From Bacteroidota bacterium (GTDB lineage: Bacteria; Bacteroidota; Ignavibacteria; SZUA-365), in assembly GCA_003246455.1 (NCBI GenBank), contig QKAF01000061.1, positions 1-35,783 of the forward strand: 35,783 nt of DNA. The letters are read 5' to 3'. The translations under genes and the position numbers were made by a program. Below are positions 23,106 through 32,545 of the stretch, piece by piece (the stretch's first letter is position 1; the number at the start of each line of letters is the position of its first letter). The notes under the pieces were generated by a model. That model had not been told where the DNA came from, ran no database searches, and saw nothing but the letters and a program-made list of their open reading frames with translations.

Positions 23106-23930
23106 GTGGCACGCTCCTGGAACATATCGCAAAAGCAGAAAAGCATCGGGGTCTTTGATTCCGGTATCGGCGGACTCACCGTCGTGCATGCGCTCATGCA
23201 GCATCTGCCGAATGAAAACATCACGTACTTCGGCGATACCGCGCGGGTACCCTATGGATCGAAATCCGCGGAGGTGGTTCGGGAATATGCCTTCGAGGAT
23301 ACGCGGTTTCTCATGCAGCAGGGAGTCAAAATAGTGGTGGTCGCCTGCAACACGGTATCCGCAGTGGCGATCGACGACCTCAAGGCGCAGTTCGACATTC
23401 CCATTATCGGCATGATCGAGCCGGGTGCGGATGCCGCGGAACAGGCAACCCGGCGCGGGCGCATCGGTGTCATCGGCACACTGGCGACGATCGCAAGCGA
23501 AAGCTACACCCGGGCACTGCATCAGCGGCAGCGCTCGTTCGAGGTCATTTCTAAACCCTGTCCGCTTTTCGTTCCCCTCGCGGAAGAAGGATGGACCGAT
23601 CATCCCGTATCGCAGATGGTCGCGGACGAGTATCTTGGCGAACTGCGGCAGAAAAACATCGATACCCTGATTCTCGGCTGCACGCACTATCCGATTCTCC
23701 GCGGCGTCATTCAGCGTTCAGTCGGCAGCGGCGTGACCCTGATCGATTCCGGTGAGGCCGCCGCAAGGGAGGTGGAACAGCTGCTGCGACAGGAAGATCT
23801 GCTCAACACCTCGTCCGATCAACCCAACTACTCCTTTTTCGTCTCAGACGTCCCTCAGAAATTCAAGCAGCTCGGTCAGATCTTCCTCAATCGGCCCGAT
23901 CTCCGGGTGACCAAGGTCCACCTGACATAA
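23106..23930 (+). CDS. murI: Glutamate racemase
   Basis: This 274-residue cytoplasmic enzyme converts L-glutamate to D-glutamate for peptidoglycan (EC 5.1.1.3). Motifs are GVFDSGIGGLTV (15-26), YFGDTARVPYG (41-51), the first catalytic Cys in ACNT (C81), and the second in GCTHYP (C192). It starts at a GTG 4 bp after the glnD stop with no ribosome binding site of its own, so translation is probably coupled to glnD. Pairing a glutamine-responsive regulator with a glutamate-consuming cell-wall enzyme may be coincidental. A terminator overlaps the stop codon. Confidence 0.96.
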   Translation: MARSWNISQKQKSIGVFDSGIGGLTVVHALMQHLPNENITYFGDTARVPYGSKSAEVVREYAFEDTRFLMQQGVKIVVVACNTVSAVAIDDLKAQFDIPIIGMIEPGADAAEQATRRGRIGVIGTLATIASESYTRALHQRQRSFEVISKPCPLFVPLAEEGWTDHPVSQMVADEYLGELRQKNIDTLILGCTHYPILRGVIQRSVGSGVTLIDSGEAAAREVEQLLRQEDLLNTSSDQPNYSFFVSDVPQKFKQLGQIFLNRPDLRVTKVHLT

Positions 23931-23953
23931 AACCGGACAGATGCGGTTTTTTT
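23929..23953 (+). terminator. Rho-independent terminator after murI
   Basis: AAAACCG (23929-23935) pairs with CGGTTTT (23944-23950) around an 8-nt loop, with three further T. The stem begins within the murI stop codon. The A/T ends of the stem could make it bidirectional. Confidence 0.75.
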
Positions 23954-23977
23954 CCTGAGGGGAATTCGCTAAATTTA
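23947..23977 (+). promoter_or_regulatory. Putative promoter of mutAB
   Basis: TTTT (23947-23950), a 19-nt spacer and TAAATTTA (23970-23977, seven of eight matches to TAnnTTTG). It overlaps the tail of the murI terminator. No cobalamin riboswitch is recognisable in the short leader to 24044. Confidence 0.42.
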
Positions 23978-24043
23978 TCACAACCTTTGCCGAAGGCTTT
24001 TTTTATGCCGTCGGCCTTTAGAAACGATGCAGAGAATACACTC

Positions 24044-26173
24044 ATGAGTGACATCGGCAAGTCGAATGATAGCGAGAAACTCTTTGAGGAGTTTCCCGTG
24101 CCCACGAAGGAAAACTGGAAAGATCAGGTTGTTGCCGACCTGAAGGGCATGGATTTTGAAAAGCTGGAATGGGATACCTATGAAGGGATTCGCGTCCAGC
24201 CCATGTATATGCGTGAGGATCTCGCGGCCCTTCCGCATGTGGGGTCCTTACCGGGCTTTGATCCGTATGTACGAGGCATCAGTGCGCTCGGACACGCGGC
24301 ACAGCCCTGGAACATCGCACAGACGACGGAAGCTCCCCAGGCCGCGGACGCGGCGAAAGAAATCGTGCATGCCCGCGAAAACGGGCAGAATGCGGTGGCG
24401 CTTCGCTTCGATCGCGCGGCAGTACACGCATGCGGAACGGCGGATGCTGCTGCGCAGGCAGGGGTAGAGGGAACGTCGGTTCAGCACATCCCCGATCTGG
24501 AATTGATAACGGCGAAAATGCAGCCGCGGGTAAGCTTTGATCTGCTCGCGGGAATGTCTTCCCCGGTCTACCTCGCGATGGCGTCCGCAACGGAACGCTG
24601 TTTTTCGCATGTCGACTTCAATCCGCTCGCACACCTGGTCAGCGAAGGAACGCTTCCGTATTCGATGGATACGACGTTCACGCTGCTCCGGGACGCCATC
24701 ACCTATGTCGATCAGCGTTCTCTCCCGTCCACCGTCATCTCCGTCTGCGGAGAGTGCTATCACAACGCCGGCGCGAACACGGTGCAGGAACTGGCATGCA
24801 TGCTGGCCTCCGCCGTGGAGTATCTCCATCGTCTGACGGAGAAAGGGGTCACCCCGGACGCCGTCGCACGCCGTATCCGCTTCCATTTCCCTGTCGGCAT
24901 GAGCTTCTTCATGGAAATCGCAAAGCTGCGCGCCGCGCGCCTGCTCTGGTCGCAGGTCACGGACATGTTCGGCGTGAAGGATGACGAGTCGCGGAAAATG
25001 CACGCGCATGTCCGCACCTCCTGGTGGCATCAGACGAAGTACGATCCCTACGTCAACATGCTGCGCGCGACGGTCGAATCGATGGCCGGGGTGATCGGCG
25101 GAGCGGAGGCGATGTACACCGCACCGTTTGACGAGGTCGCGGGCACCCCGGGGGTCTTCTCGAAGCGCATCGCGCGCAACCTGCAGATCATTCTTCGGGA
25201 AGAGTCGCAGCTCGGACAGGTCACGGATCCCGCCGCGGGCTCCTATTACATCGAGACGCTTACAAGCGAAGTTGCGCAGAAAGCCTGGGCGCTGTTCCAG
25301 GAGATCGAGAGCAGGGGAGGATACCTCGCCGCGCTGGAAAGCGGTTTCATCCAGGACATGATTGAGAAAACCGCGGAAGAGAAACGGAAGAATATCTCGA
25401 GCCGACGCGACGTTATCGTCGGCAGCAACCAGTACCCGAATCTCACCGAGAAGCCCCTCGACAGCACGGCACCGGATGCGGCGCAGGTCTCCGCGGCCAT
25501 AGACGCCTCACTGCAGGCGCACCGTGCGAATCGGACTTCGGATGCGGCGGTGCTGTCGCAGTCGCTGCAGGAAGTTCTGCGCAGCGGAACAGGAAATCTG
25601 ATCGCGGCGATGGCGGCGGTGCTGCAGGAAGGTCTCACCGTGGCCGAAGTCAACGACGTTCTTCGCAACGGCGGAAGCGACGCGCCGCAGGTTCGCCCGC
25701 TCAAAAGTTTCCGTGCCGCCGAGGATTTCGAACGGCTTCGTGATGCGGTGGCCGCATCGGATCGAAAACCGCGCGTTTTTCTCGCGACGTACGGACCGGG
25801 CGCGTGGCGTCACGCACGCGCGACATTCTCCTCCGGCTTTTTCGGTACCGCCGGACTCGACGTCATGAATAATCCGGGATTCGATACCCCCGAAGCAGCG
25901 GCGGAAGCCGCGCTCGCGGCGGGAGCGGATATTCTGGTCGCCTGCAGCGACGACGAAAGCTACAGTGACATGATGCCGCGCGTCATCGATACCCTGCGCG
26001 GCGCGGGAAGCAACATGATCGTGGTCGTTGCCGGGTACCCGAAAGACAGTATCGAAGCACTGCAGAAGGCAGGTGTGGAGATGTTCATCCACATGCGCTC
26101 CGACGTCGGCGCGTCTCTGAAGAAAGTTCTCTGGCGCCTGGGAATCGCAACGGATAAAGGAAACGAGGAATAA
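24044..26173 (+). CDS. mutA: Methylmalonyl-CoA mutase small (beta) subunit
   Basis: This 709-residue non-catalytic partner of MutB forms a heterodimer that interconverts methylmalonyl-CoA and succinyl-CoA. The protein mirrors MutB in having a TIM-barrel region (about 30-480) with [24 protein letters not shown] and [13 protein letters not shown]. Its C-terminal cobalamin-like domain (about 565-700) has [15 protein letters not shown] where MutB has the B12-binding DxHxxG, so it lacks the histidine ligand, as expected of the small subunit. The start at 24044 (MSDIGKSND) is preferred; in-frame ATG at 24005 and TTG at 23987 are alternatives, and no strong ribosome binding site separates them. mutB follows after 2 bp. 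Confidence 0.94.
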   Translation: MSDIGKSNDSEKLFEEFPVPTKENWKDQVVADLKGMDFEKLEWDTYEGIRVQPMYMREDLAALPHVGSLPGFDPYVRGISALGHAAQPWNIAQTTEAPQAADAAKEIVHARENGQNAVALRFDRAAVHACGTADAAAQAGVEGTSVQHIPDLELITAKMQPRVSFDLLAGMSSPVYLAMASATERCFSHVDFNPLAHLVSEGTLPYSMDTTFTLLRDAITYVDQRSLPSTVISVCGECYHNAGANTVQELACMLASAVEYLHRLTEKGVTPDAVARRIRFHFPVGMSFFMEIAKLRAARLLWSQVTDMFGVKDDESRKMHAHVRTSWWHQTKYDPYVNMLRATVESMAGVIGGAEAMYTAPFDEVAGTPGVFSKRIARNLQIILREESQLGQVTDPAAGSYYIETLTSEVAQKAWALFQEIESRGGYLAALESGFIQDMIEKTAEEKRKNISSRRDVIVGSNQYPNLTEKPLDSTAPDAAQVSAAIDASLQAHRANRTSDAAVLSQSLQEVLRSGTGNLIAAMAAVLQEGLTVAEVNDVLRNGGSDAPQVRPLKSFRAAEDFERLRDAVAASDRKPRVFLATYGPGAWRHARATFSSGFFGTAGLDVMNNPGFDTPEAAAEAALAAGADILVACSDDESYSDMMPRVIDTLRGAGSNMIVVVAGYPKDSIEALQKAGVEMFIHMRSDVGASLKKVLWRLGIATDKGNEE

Positions 26174-26175
26174 CA

Positions 26176-28356
26176 ATGAAACCAGATTTCACACAACAGC
26201 ACTTTGATGTTTCCGGCCTTGCGAAGCACTCCTGCGAAGAATGGGAAAACAAGGCGCGCGCCGAAGCTCCCGGGCACGATCCCGAGCTTCTGACGTGGCT
26301 CACCCCGGAACATATTTCCGTCCGCACGCTCTATACCGAAAAGGACCTTGAGGGTCTCGAACACCTGGGCTTCGCCTCGGGCATTCCTCCGTTTCTTCGC
26401 GGACCATACAGCAGCATGTACGTCACGCGACCGTGGACCGTCCGGCAGTACGCGGGCTTTTCCACCGCGGAGGAATCGAACGCATTCTACCGGAGAAATC
26501 TTGCGGCAGGACAGAAGGGACTGAGCATCGCCTTCGACCTCGCGACGCATCGCGGATATGATTCCGACAACCCCCGTGTCGTCGGCGACGTCGGCAAGGC
26601 GGGGGTCGCCATCGATTCGATTCTGGACATGCGCATTCTCTTCGACCAGATTCCGCTCGACAAAATGTCGGTTTCGATGACGATGAACGGCGCCGTCCTC
26701 CCCATCATGGCGCTCTACATCGTTGCGGCGGAAGAACAGGGCGTGAGCATGGAACAGCTCAGCGGGACCATCCAGAACGACATTCTGAAAGAGTTCATGG
26801 TCCGGAACACCTATATCTATCCTCCCGCGGCGTCGATGCGCATCGTTTCCGATATCATCGCATTCACCGCGCAGCACATGCCGAAGTTCAATTCGATCTC
26901 CATTTCCGGGTATCACATGCAGGAAGCGGGGGCGACAGCGGACATCGAAATGGCGTATACGCTCGCGGACGGACTCGAGTATGTGCGGGCGGGCATCGCG
27001 GCGGGACTCGACATCGATCGATTCGCACCCCGGCTTTCCTTCTTCTGGGCCATCGGAATGAACTTCTTCATGGAAATCGCGAAGATGCGCGCAGCCCGGA
27101 TGCTCTGGTCGAAGCTCATCCGCCAGTTCAATCCGAAGAATCCGAAGTCCATGTCGCTCCGCACGCACAGTCAGACCTCGGGGTGGAGCCTGACGGAACA
27201 GGATCCGTTCAACAACGTCGCGCGCACCTGTATCGAAGCCATGGCGGCCGCACAGGGACACACCCAGTCGCTGCACACCAACGCGCTCGATGAAGCGATC
27301 GCACTGCCCACGGACTTTTCCGCACGCATCGCGCGCAACACGCAGCTGCTCATTCAGGATGAAAGCAATGTCTGCCGAGCGATCGATCCGTGGGGCGGCT
27401 CGTACTATGTCGAACGGCTGACGCATGAACTCGCGCATCGCGGCTGGCAGCTCATCGAGGAGGTCGAAGGACTCGGCGGGATGACGAAAGCGATCGAGGC
27501 AGGCCTGCCCAAGATGCGCATCGAGGAAGCAGCCGCGAGAAAGCAGGCGCGGATCGACGCCGGCAAAGACACCATCGTCGGCGTGAATAAATACCGTCTC
27601 GAGAAAGAAGACCCCATCGATATTCTGGAAGTGGACAACAGCGCGGTGCTCGAGGCGCAGAAACAGCGCCTTGCCGAGCTTCGCAAAACGCGGAACGAGG
27701 CGGATGTGCAGAGTGCCCTCGAGGCAATCACCCGCGAGGCCGCCGGCAGCGGAAACCTGCTTGCCGCCTGTGTCGAAGCAGCGCGCAAACGCGCGACACT
27801 CGGCGAGATGTCCGATGCAATGGAAAAGGTATTCGGCCGGCACCAGGCGGTGATTCGCTCGATCTCGGGTGTCTACAGCAGCGAGGCCGGAGACGATCGC
27901 GATTTCCTCGCCGCCAAGAACATGGCCGACCGTTTCGCGCAGAAGGAAGGACGCCGTCCCCGCATCATGATCGCGAAACTCGGGCAGGATGGACACGACC
28001 GCGGCGCAAAGGTGATCTCGACGGCCTTCGCGGATCTCGGCTTCGACGTGGATATCGGTCCGCTGTTTCAGACGCCGGAAGAGGCGGCCCGCCAGGCAGC
28101 CGAGAATGACGTGCACATCGTCGGCGTGAGCAGTCTCGCCGCCGGACATAAAACACTGGTTCCTTCACTCGTCAGGGAACTGCAGAAGATCGGTCGTGAC
28201 GATATTCTCGTCGTCGTCGGCGGTGTGATCCCGGTACAGGATTACGATTACCTCTATCGCAGCGGCGCCGTCGCGGTATTCGGTCCGGGGACGATTATTT
28301 CCCGCGCCGCCCAGCAGGTCATGCGCATCCTGCTGGACGAAGATTCCGACATCTGA
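26176..28356 (+). CDS. mutB: Methylmalonyl-CoA mutase large (alpha) subunit
   Basis: This 726-residue catalytic subunit is adenosylcobalamin-dependent (EC 5.4.99.2). The TIM barrel covers about residues 45-560 with [33 protein letters not shown], the [11 protein letters not shown] segment carrying the active-site Tyr-His, and [10 protein letters not shown]. The C-terminal B12 domain (about 590-720) has [13 protein letters not shown], with D605, H607 and G610 forming the DxHxxG signature; H607 is the cobalt ligand. GAGGAA at 26165-26170, within the end of mutA, serves the ATG at 26176, so the two are translated in tandem. The pathway is propionyl-CoA to succinyl-CoA or its reverse; epimerase and MeaB are not in the window. 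Confidence 0.98.
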   Translation: MKPDFTQQHFDVSGLAKHSCEEWENKARAEAPGHDPELLTWLTPEHISVRTLYTEKDLEGLEHLGFASGIPPFLRGPYSSMYVTRPWTVRQYAGFSTAEESNAFYRRNLAAGQKGLSIAFDLATHRGYDSDNPRVVGDVGKAGVAIDSILDMRILFDQIPLDKMSVSMTMNGAVLPIMALYIVAAEEQGVSMEQLSGTIQNDILKEFMVRNTYIYPPAASMRIVSDIIAFTAQHMPKFNSISISGYHMQEAGATADIEMAYTLADGLEYVRAGIAAGLDIDRFAPRLSFFWAIGMNFFMEIAKMRAARMLWSKLIRQFNPKNPKSMSLRTHSQTSGWSLTEQDPFNNVARTCIEAMAAAQGHTQSLHTNALDEAIALPTDFSARIARNTQLLIQDESNVCRAIDPWGGSYYVERLTHELAHRGWQLIEEVEGLGGMTKAIEAGLPKMRIEEAAARKQARIDAGKDTIVGVNKYRLEKEDPIDILEVDNSAVLEAQKQRLAELRKTRNEADVQSALEAITREAAGSGNLLAACVEAARKRATLGEMSDAMEKVFGRHQAVIRSISGVYSSEAGDDRDFLAAKNMADRFAQKEGRRPRIMIAKLGQDGHDRGAKVISTAFADLGFDVDIGPLFQTPEEAARQAAENDVHIVGVSSLAAGHKTLVPSLVRELQKIGRDDILVVVGGVIPVQDYDYLYRSGAVAVFGPGTIISRAAQQVMRILLDEDSDI

Positions 28357-28384
28357 TCGAGATCTCGATACCGTTCTGTTTTCC

Positions 28385-28419
28385 AGGCTGTCCGTCGGTT
28401 TCGGGCAGCCTTTTTATTT
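28385..28419 (+). terminator. Rho-independent terminator after mutB
   Basis: AGGCTGTCCG (28385-28394) pairs with CGGGCAGCCT (28402-28411), one G-T wobble, around a 7-nt loop, then TTTTATTT. Confidence 0.88.
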
Positions 28420-28458
28420 CGAGGATCCGCTGCCTGATCTCCGCGGGTCTCGTTTGTC

Positions 28459-28490
28459 ATTGAATCTCAGGTCGCAATTTTCTACTATTT
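28459..28490 (+). promoter_or_regulatory. Putative promoter of the large T9SS protein gene
   Basis: ATTG (28459-28462), a 20-nt spacer and TACTATTT (28483-28490). This is a partial match to TAnnTTTG, placed between a strong terminator and the start at 28532. Confidence 0.38.
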
Positions 28491-28531
28491 ATGATATCGT
28501 TTCAATACAGCGGATGGACGAGGGTAGACGC

Positions 28532-31500
28532 ATGACGCGAATGATATTCCGTATCTGCACCATTGTGCTCGTGGTTTTCTTTGCATCCGTGCAGGGAGTA
28601 CAGGCGCAGGCCATTTCCTATATCATTCCCGATATCGGGACGCCGGGGATGAACACCTATGTCGAGGTTATCGGGCCGTATGATCAGCCCGGGAATTACG
28701 GCACGGACGGATTCTATCCGAACAATGACGGCGACGCCCTTCGGCTCGAATGCGTCAATCCCGACGACTCCGCGAAGATCATTATCGGACCGCTGGTCGT
28801 GTCGTGGAACGGACGAATGATTTCCGCACAGATTTTCGTGCACCCCGATGTCAGGCCGAACAGCGACAGCTGGCAGGCGATCGCCCCGGAATTCATCATT
28901 CCCCTGCAGGTGCGGCTCAACGGAACAACGACGAATTCCGCGACATTCTACATCGTCCGTCCGCAGCCCGCGATCAATACCGCGACGAACGGCGATATCG
29001 GGAGCGGCGGTATATGGGGTCTGCGTTCACGCAGCGGTGCGATGATCGTCGACAGTCTCGATCTGCGGGGAAGCCGCTACGGGATTTCCACGGCGGACTG
29101 CGATCCCGGCACGCCGGGGAACCAGGGTTTTCTGCCCGTGACCATTATCGCGAAAGGGCCTGTCCGCACCGGCAGCAATACGCTCATCACCGTTGATGCG
29201 GATGCGAAAAACGGGGGACCGGGTGGCGGCGGCGGTGGCGGAAACTTCTGTGATTTCACCGGAAGCGGTTCGGATGGCGGTGACGGATATACGGGCGGCG
29301 GTCGCGGCGGACGCAACCGGTCAGGCAATCCGGCAGGAAGCGATGAGTTTCGCGATCCCGGTACGGGCAGCGGTGCGCGGATCGCGAACACCGGCAGCAG
29401 CCTCAACGGGACGCTCGGCGGTACGACCCCGGCCTACGAAGCCTCCGGCGGCGGGACCGGACACCCGTTCGGGACTTCGGGGACGGGCTGCGGCGACGGT
29501 TCCGCCTGCAATCCCCCGGGCGGATACGGCGCCGGAAGCGGACAGCAGCAGCAGCAGGCAGGCGGTGCCGGCGGGTACGCTACCGCGGGCGGATCGTCGC
29601 GAAACGGGAACGGCGGAAACGTGCACGGAAACGAGTTCATTGTCCCGTTCGCAGGCGGATCGGGCGGTGCGAGCGGTAATCCGCAGCTGCCCTTTTCCTG
29701 TTCCGGTGACGGCGGCGGCGGCGGCGGTGCGCTGCGTCTGTACGGCCGTGATCTGAACGGATATCTCTTCACCTCGATCGGCGGGGCGGGCAAGAATGGA
29801 GCCAGCGGAGACGGTGGTTCCGGATCGGGCGGTGCGATCCTTCTCGAAAGCAAACTCCCGTCCGGCATCTGGAAGATTCGCGCCGAGGGCGGTACCGGTC
29901 CCGGTCCCCGCGGCGGCGGCGGACGCATCCGCATGGACGGTCCGATGGGGTGGTTCAGCAGCGGACTGCCCGTCGAGGAAAGCATGGCGTTCGGTCCTTC
30001 AACGGATACCACGACCTTTGTCCGCAGGACGTTCACTATCACCGGTACGGGAGATGATTCGGACATCCGCCTGTTTCTGAAATCGAACCGCATGCCGTGG
30101 ACGGAAATCGGCATCGTCAGCGGGTACACGACCGCATGGAGTTTCGACGTCGATCTTCCGGCCGTTGACGACGTGTACTATCTCGTTGCCATGCAGACCG
30201 TCTCCAATCCTCAAACGGTGGAATTCCTCTCGCGTCCGCAATTCGTGATGTCGCAAGCGGCCGCGAATGTCCTCATATCCCGTACCGTGCCCCAGATCCT
30301 CGCGGAGTCGGAACGGGAATTGCCCGGACTCCGCTGTGAAGACACCGTGTACGATACGATGTATGTCAGGAATGTCGGCGACGGCATCCTCACCCTGAGC
30401 GATGCACGTTTTGTGCCGGGCGCAAGGGGCTTCGCACTCGTCGAACCCGCGGCATTTCCCGTCGACGTCAATCCGGGCGACTCCATCCGTTTCATCACGG
30501 TCTTCACACGTCAGGCGGGACAGCGGGGAACAGTGACAGACTCTCTCATGCTGTCGAGCAATACTCCCGCATCCGGTCCTCTGTACGTCGCGTTTCGCGT
30601 TGTGGTCGATGTGGCGGAAATGATGCCATCCGTAACCGATATCGCCTTCCCGGATGTCGTGCTCTGCGATGCGCCATCGTCGGAGGTCTCTTTCGATCTC
30701 AGCAACACGGGCACGCTTCCGCTGAAGCTGTCGCTCCCGGTTTTCGACAACCCGGCATTTTCCATCGTTTCACCCGCACCCGGGGTCTGGCCACTCATTC
30801 TGCAGCCGGGGGCCACGCTGCCGGTGCAGCTGCGGGTGACGCATCCGGGTACCGGGACGCAGCTCGGCACGCTGCGCTTCGAAGCGGACCAGGACGGGTG
30901 CAACGCATTTTCTGAAATCGCACTGCGCGGCGTGGCTCGTGATGTCGTATTGACGGTCGAAAGCGATGCCTGGTCGCCGGTGCTTCTCTGCAGTGATGAG
31001 ACCGCGGATTCGGTGTTCCTGATTCGAAATGACGGTGATATTCCCTTCGATGTCGTCGAAATCACCTCGTCGGATCCGGCGTTCATGGTACTCTCACCCG
31101 CGACGCCGTTTTCTCTCGCACCCGGGCAGGAACAGACGGTTCTGCTGCGTTTCGCACCGGCGGTGCCCGGATCGTACAACGCGAACGTGCACGTCGCCAT
31201 CGATCGCTGCGGACTGGAGGCCGACGTTTCGTTTGCCGGACAGCGCGACAGTATCGGTCTGCAGCTCGGGGCCGTGGACTTCGGACTGCAGCGCGCGGAT
31301 TTCCTTCCCGTCATCCAGTCGACGACGCTGACGAACACCGGCAGTGTTCCGGTGACGATCGCATCCGCCACGGCCATCCCGCCGTTCCGCATCGTCGGCG
31401 GTCTTCCGGTCAATCTGCCGCCAGGTTCGAGCGTGAATGTCATGGTGCAGTTCGATGATCCCGGCATGGATGGCGAACATTCGGAGTTTCTTCAGATTCA

Positions 31501-32224
31501 GCTGTTCCCCGCCTGCGGGGAGGTGTTCCTTCCCGTGCACGGTATCCGTGGAACTGCCAGCGTAGCACTCGTCGTCGATACACTGAGCGCGGAGCCGGGA
31601 CAGATGATCGACGTTCCGATCTATCTGCGCAATGCCCGGAACATGACGCTCTTCGGGGCCACCGCCATCAACGCGCGGCTGCGATATCGGACCAGCCTTC
31701 TTGTGCCGCTCGGTGCAGATCAGGGAAGCATCATCGGCGGAGAACGCGTGCTCGATGTGACCATTCCCCTCGTGACGGACGCCAACGAGGTCGCGCTGCG
31801 CGTGCCCATGATGGTGACGCTCGGCGATGCGGAGGAAAGCGATCTCCTGCTGACGGAGGTCGTTCCGGTCGGCGGAGACCTGACCATCAACGTCGTGCAG
31901 GGGAAATTTACACTGCTCGGCATTTGCAGGAACGGGGGCACACGGCTTTTTGACGGCGGAAGCGCGGTCGAACTCAAGCAGAATCGTCCGAATCCGTTCA
32001 ACCCGTCGACGGAGCTGGAATTCGTCCTGATCGAGCGGGGACACACCGTCCTCCGCATCTACGACGCGGTGGGGCAGGCGGTCGCGACGCTCGTCGACGA
32101 ATGGCTCGAGCCTGGAATCCACTCGCGGGTTTTCGATGGCAGCGGCCTTCCCTCGGGCCTGTACATGGCGGTGCTCCGTACTCCCACGGTCGTGAAGCAG
32201 AGAAGAATGCTCCTGATGAAATAA
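28532..32224 (+). CDS. Large secreted Gly-rich, HYDIN-repeat protein with T9SS sorting domain
   Basis: This is a 1230-residue secreted protein. GAGGGT at 28520-28525 fixes the ATG at 28532, giving a signal peptide ending VQAQ. Regions in order are an IPT/TIG-like opening (about 28-150), an extreme Gly/Ser/Asn-rich tract (about 225-475, with GGGGGGG runs and a Gln run), and a beta-sandwich region. Several ASPM/SPD-2/Hydin-like modules follow (about 620-1010; DAPSSEVSFDLSNTGTLPLK, LQPGATLPVQLRV and LAPGQEQTVLLRFAPAVPG are typical). Then come a cohesin-like module (about 1010-1120, VDTLSAEPGQMIDVPIYLRNA) and a T9SS type A sorting domain from about 1147 (QNRPNPFNPST, LPSGLYMAVLR). It is likely released or anchored at the cell surface. 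Function is unknown, and an adhesion or gliding role is inference. Confidence 0.87.
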   Translation: MTRMIFRICTIVLVVFFASVQGVQAQAISYIIPDIGTPGMNTYVEVIGPYDQPGNYGTDGFYPNNDGDALRLECVNPDDSAKIIIGPLVVSWNGRMISAQIFVHPDVRPNSDSWQAIAPEFIIPLQVRLNGTTTNSATFYIVRPQPAINTATNGDIGSGGIWGLRSRSGAMIVDSLDLRGSRYGISTADCDPGTPGNQGFLPVTIIAKGPVRTGSNTLITVDADAKNGGPGGGGGGGNFCDFTGSGSDGGDGYTGGGRGGRNRSGNPAGSDEFRDPGTGSGARIANTGSSLNGTLGGTTPAYEASGGGTGHPFGTSGTGCGDGSACNPPGGYGAGSGQQQQQAGGAGGYATAGGSSRNGNGGNVHGNEFIVPFAGGSGGASGNPQLPFSCSGDGGGGGGALRLYGRDLNGYLFTSIGGAGKNGASGDGGSGSGGAILLESKLPSGIWKIRAEGGTGPGPRGGGGRIRMDGPMGWFSSGLPVEESMAFGPSTDTTTFVRRTFTITGTGDDSDIRLFLKSNRMPWTEIGIVSGYTTAWSFDVDLPAVDDVYYLVAMQTVSNPQTVEFLSRPQFVMSQAAANVLISRTVPQILAESERELPGLRCEDTVYDTMYVRNVGDGILTLSDARFVPGARGFALVEPAAFPVDVNPGDSIRFITVFTRQAGQRGTVTDSLMLSSNTPASGPLYVAFRVVVDVAEMMPSVTDIAFPDVVLCDAPSSEVSFDLSNTGTLPLKLSLPVFDNPAFSIVSPAPGVWPLILQPGATLPVQLRVTHPGTGTQLGTLRFEADQDGCNAFSEIALRGVARDVVLTVESDAWSPVLLCSDETADSVFLIRNDGDIPFDVVEITSSDPAFMVLSPATPFSLAPGQEQTVLLRFAPAVPGSYNANVHVAIDRCGLEADVSFAGQRDSIGLQLGAVDFGLQRADFLPVIQSTTLTNTGSVPVTIASATAIPPFRIVGGLPVNLPPGSSVNVMVQFDDPGMDGEHSEFLQIQLFPACGEVFLPVHGIRGTASVALVVDTLSAEPGQMIDVPIYLRNARNMTLFGATAINARLRYRTSLLVPLGADQGSIIGGERVLDVTIPLVTDANEVALRVPMMVTLGDAEESDLLLTEVVPVGGDLTINVVQGKFTLLGICRNGGTRLFDGGSAVELKQNRPNPFNPSTELEFVLIERGHTVLRIYDAVGQAVATLVDEWLEPGIHSRVFDGSGLPSGLYMAVLRTPTVVKQRRMLLMK

Positions 32225-32330
32225 CGTCCAGCGGACCGTTGACCGGACGAGGTAAATGCCGGAGAAAAATCGGGAGTGAAAGGCGGGTACCTTGTTTCGC
32301 GGCGTGCGATTGACGAAATTAGTTGACGCT

Positions 32331-32415
32331 GCTCGAGTGGCGGAATTGGCAGACGCGCTGGACTCAAAATCCAGTGGGCTTTAAACCCGTGCCGGTTCGA
32401 CCCCGGCCTCGAGTA
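32331..32415 (+). tRNA. tRNA-Leu (anticodon CAA)
   Basis: This 85-nt class II tRNA reads UUG. The acceptor stem GCTCGAG (32331-32337) pairs with CTCGAGT (32408-32414), with a G1-U72 wobble at the end, and the discriminator is A (32415), as required for leucine. The anticodon stem-loop CTGGA-CTCAAAA-TCCAG gives anticodon CAA. A long variable arm (GGGCTTTAAACCC) and a TTCGACC loop with a GCCGG/CCGGC stem follow. CCA is not encoded. A weak promoter-like TTG-N20-GAAATTAG precedes it (32292-32322). Confidence 0.96.
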
Positions 32416-32424
32416 CGATAGAAA

Positions 32425-32528
32425 AAGAGGCTGTCCCAGATATTCTTTTCCTCATGCAGGTCATGCTTCAAACAGCTGGGCATGACGTAAACAGCAGCAT
32501 GAAAGAAGGAAATCCGGGACGGCCTCTT
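32425..32528. repeat. MITE-like 104-bp imperfect inverted repeat beside tRNA-Leu
   Basis: The outer arms (about 32425-32457 and 32497-32528) begin and end AAGAGGC...GCCTCTT and pair over about 32 nt with a few wobbles and mismatches. An inner GTCATGC (32460-32466) pairs with GCATGAC (32480-32486). The ends (GAGGCTGTCCCA / CCGGGACGGCCTC) look like insertion-sequence terminal repeats. There is no transposase inside. It could also act as a terminator for both flanking genes. Confidence 0.65.
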
Positions 32529-32545
32529 GAATTCTGGAGCGCCCG

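Noticed and set aside
23931-24043. A possible cobalamin riboswitch ahead of the B12-dependent mutase genes
   Set aside because: The leader is too short and the B12-box consensus (GCCACTG) is not present. Mutase genes are also not usual riboswitch targets.
25800-26110. Loss of the DxHxxG motif in the mutA cobalamin domain as evidence of a broken gene
   Set aside because: Absence of the cobalt ligand is normal for the small subunit, and the partner mutB carries the intact motif.
25960-28149. A 729-codon open frame opposite mutA/mutB
   Set aside because: It spans two real genes in the opposite sense and is a product of codon bias.
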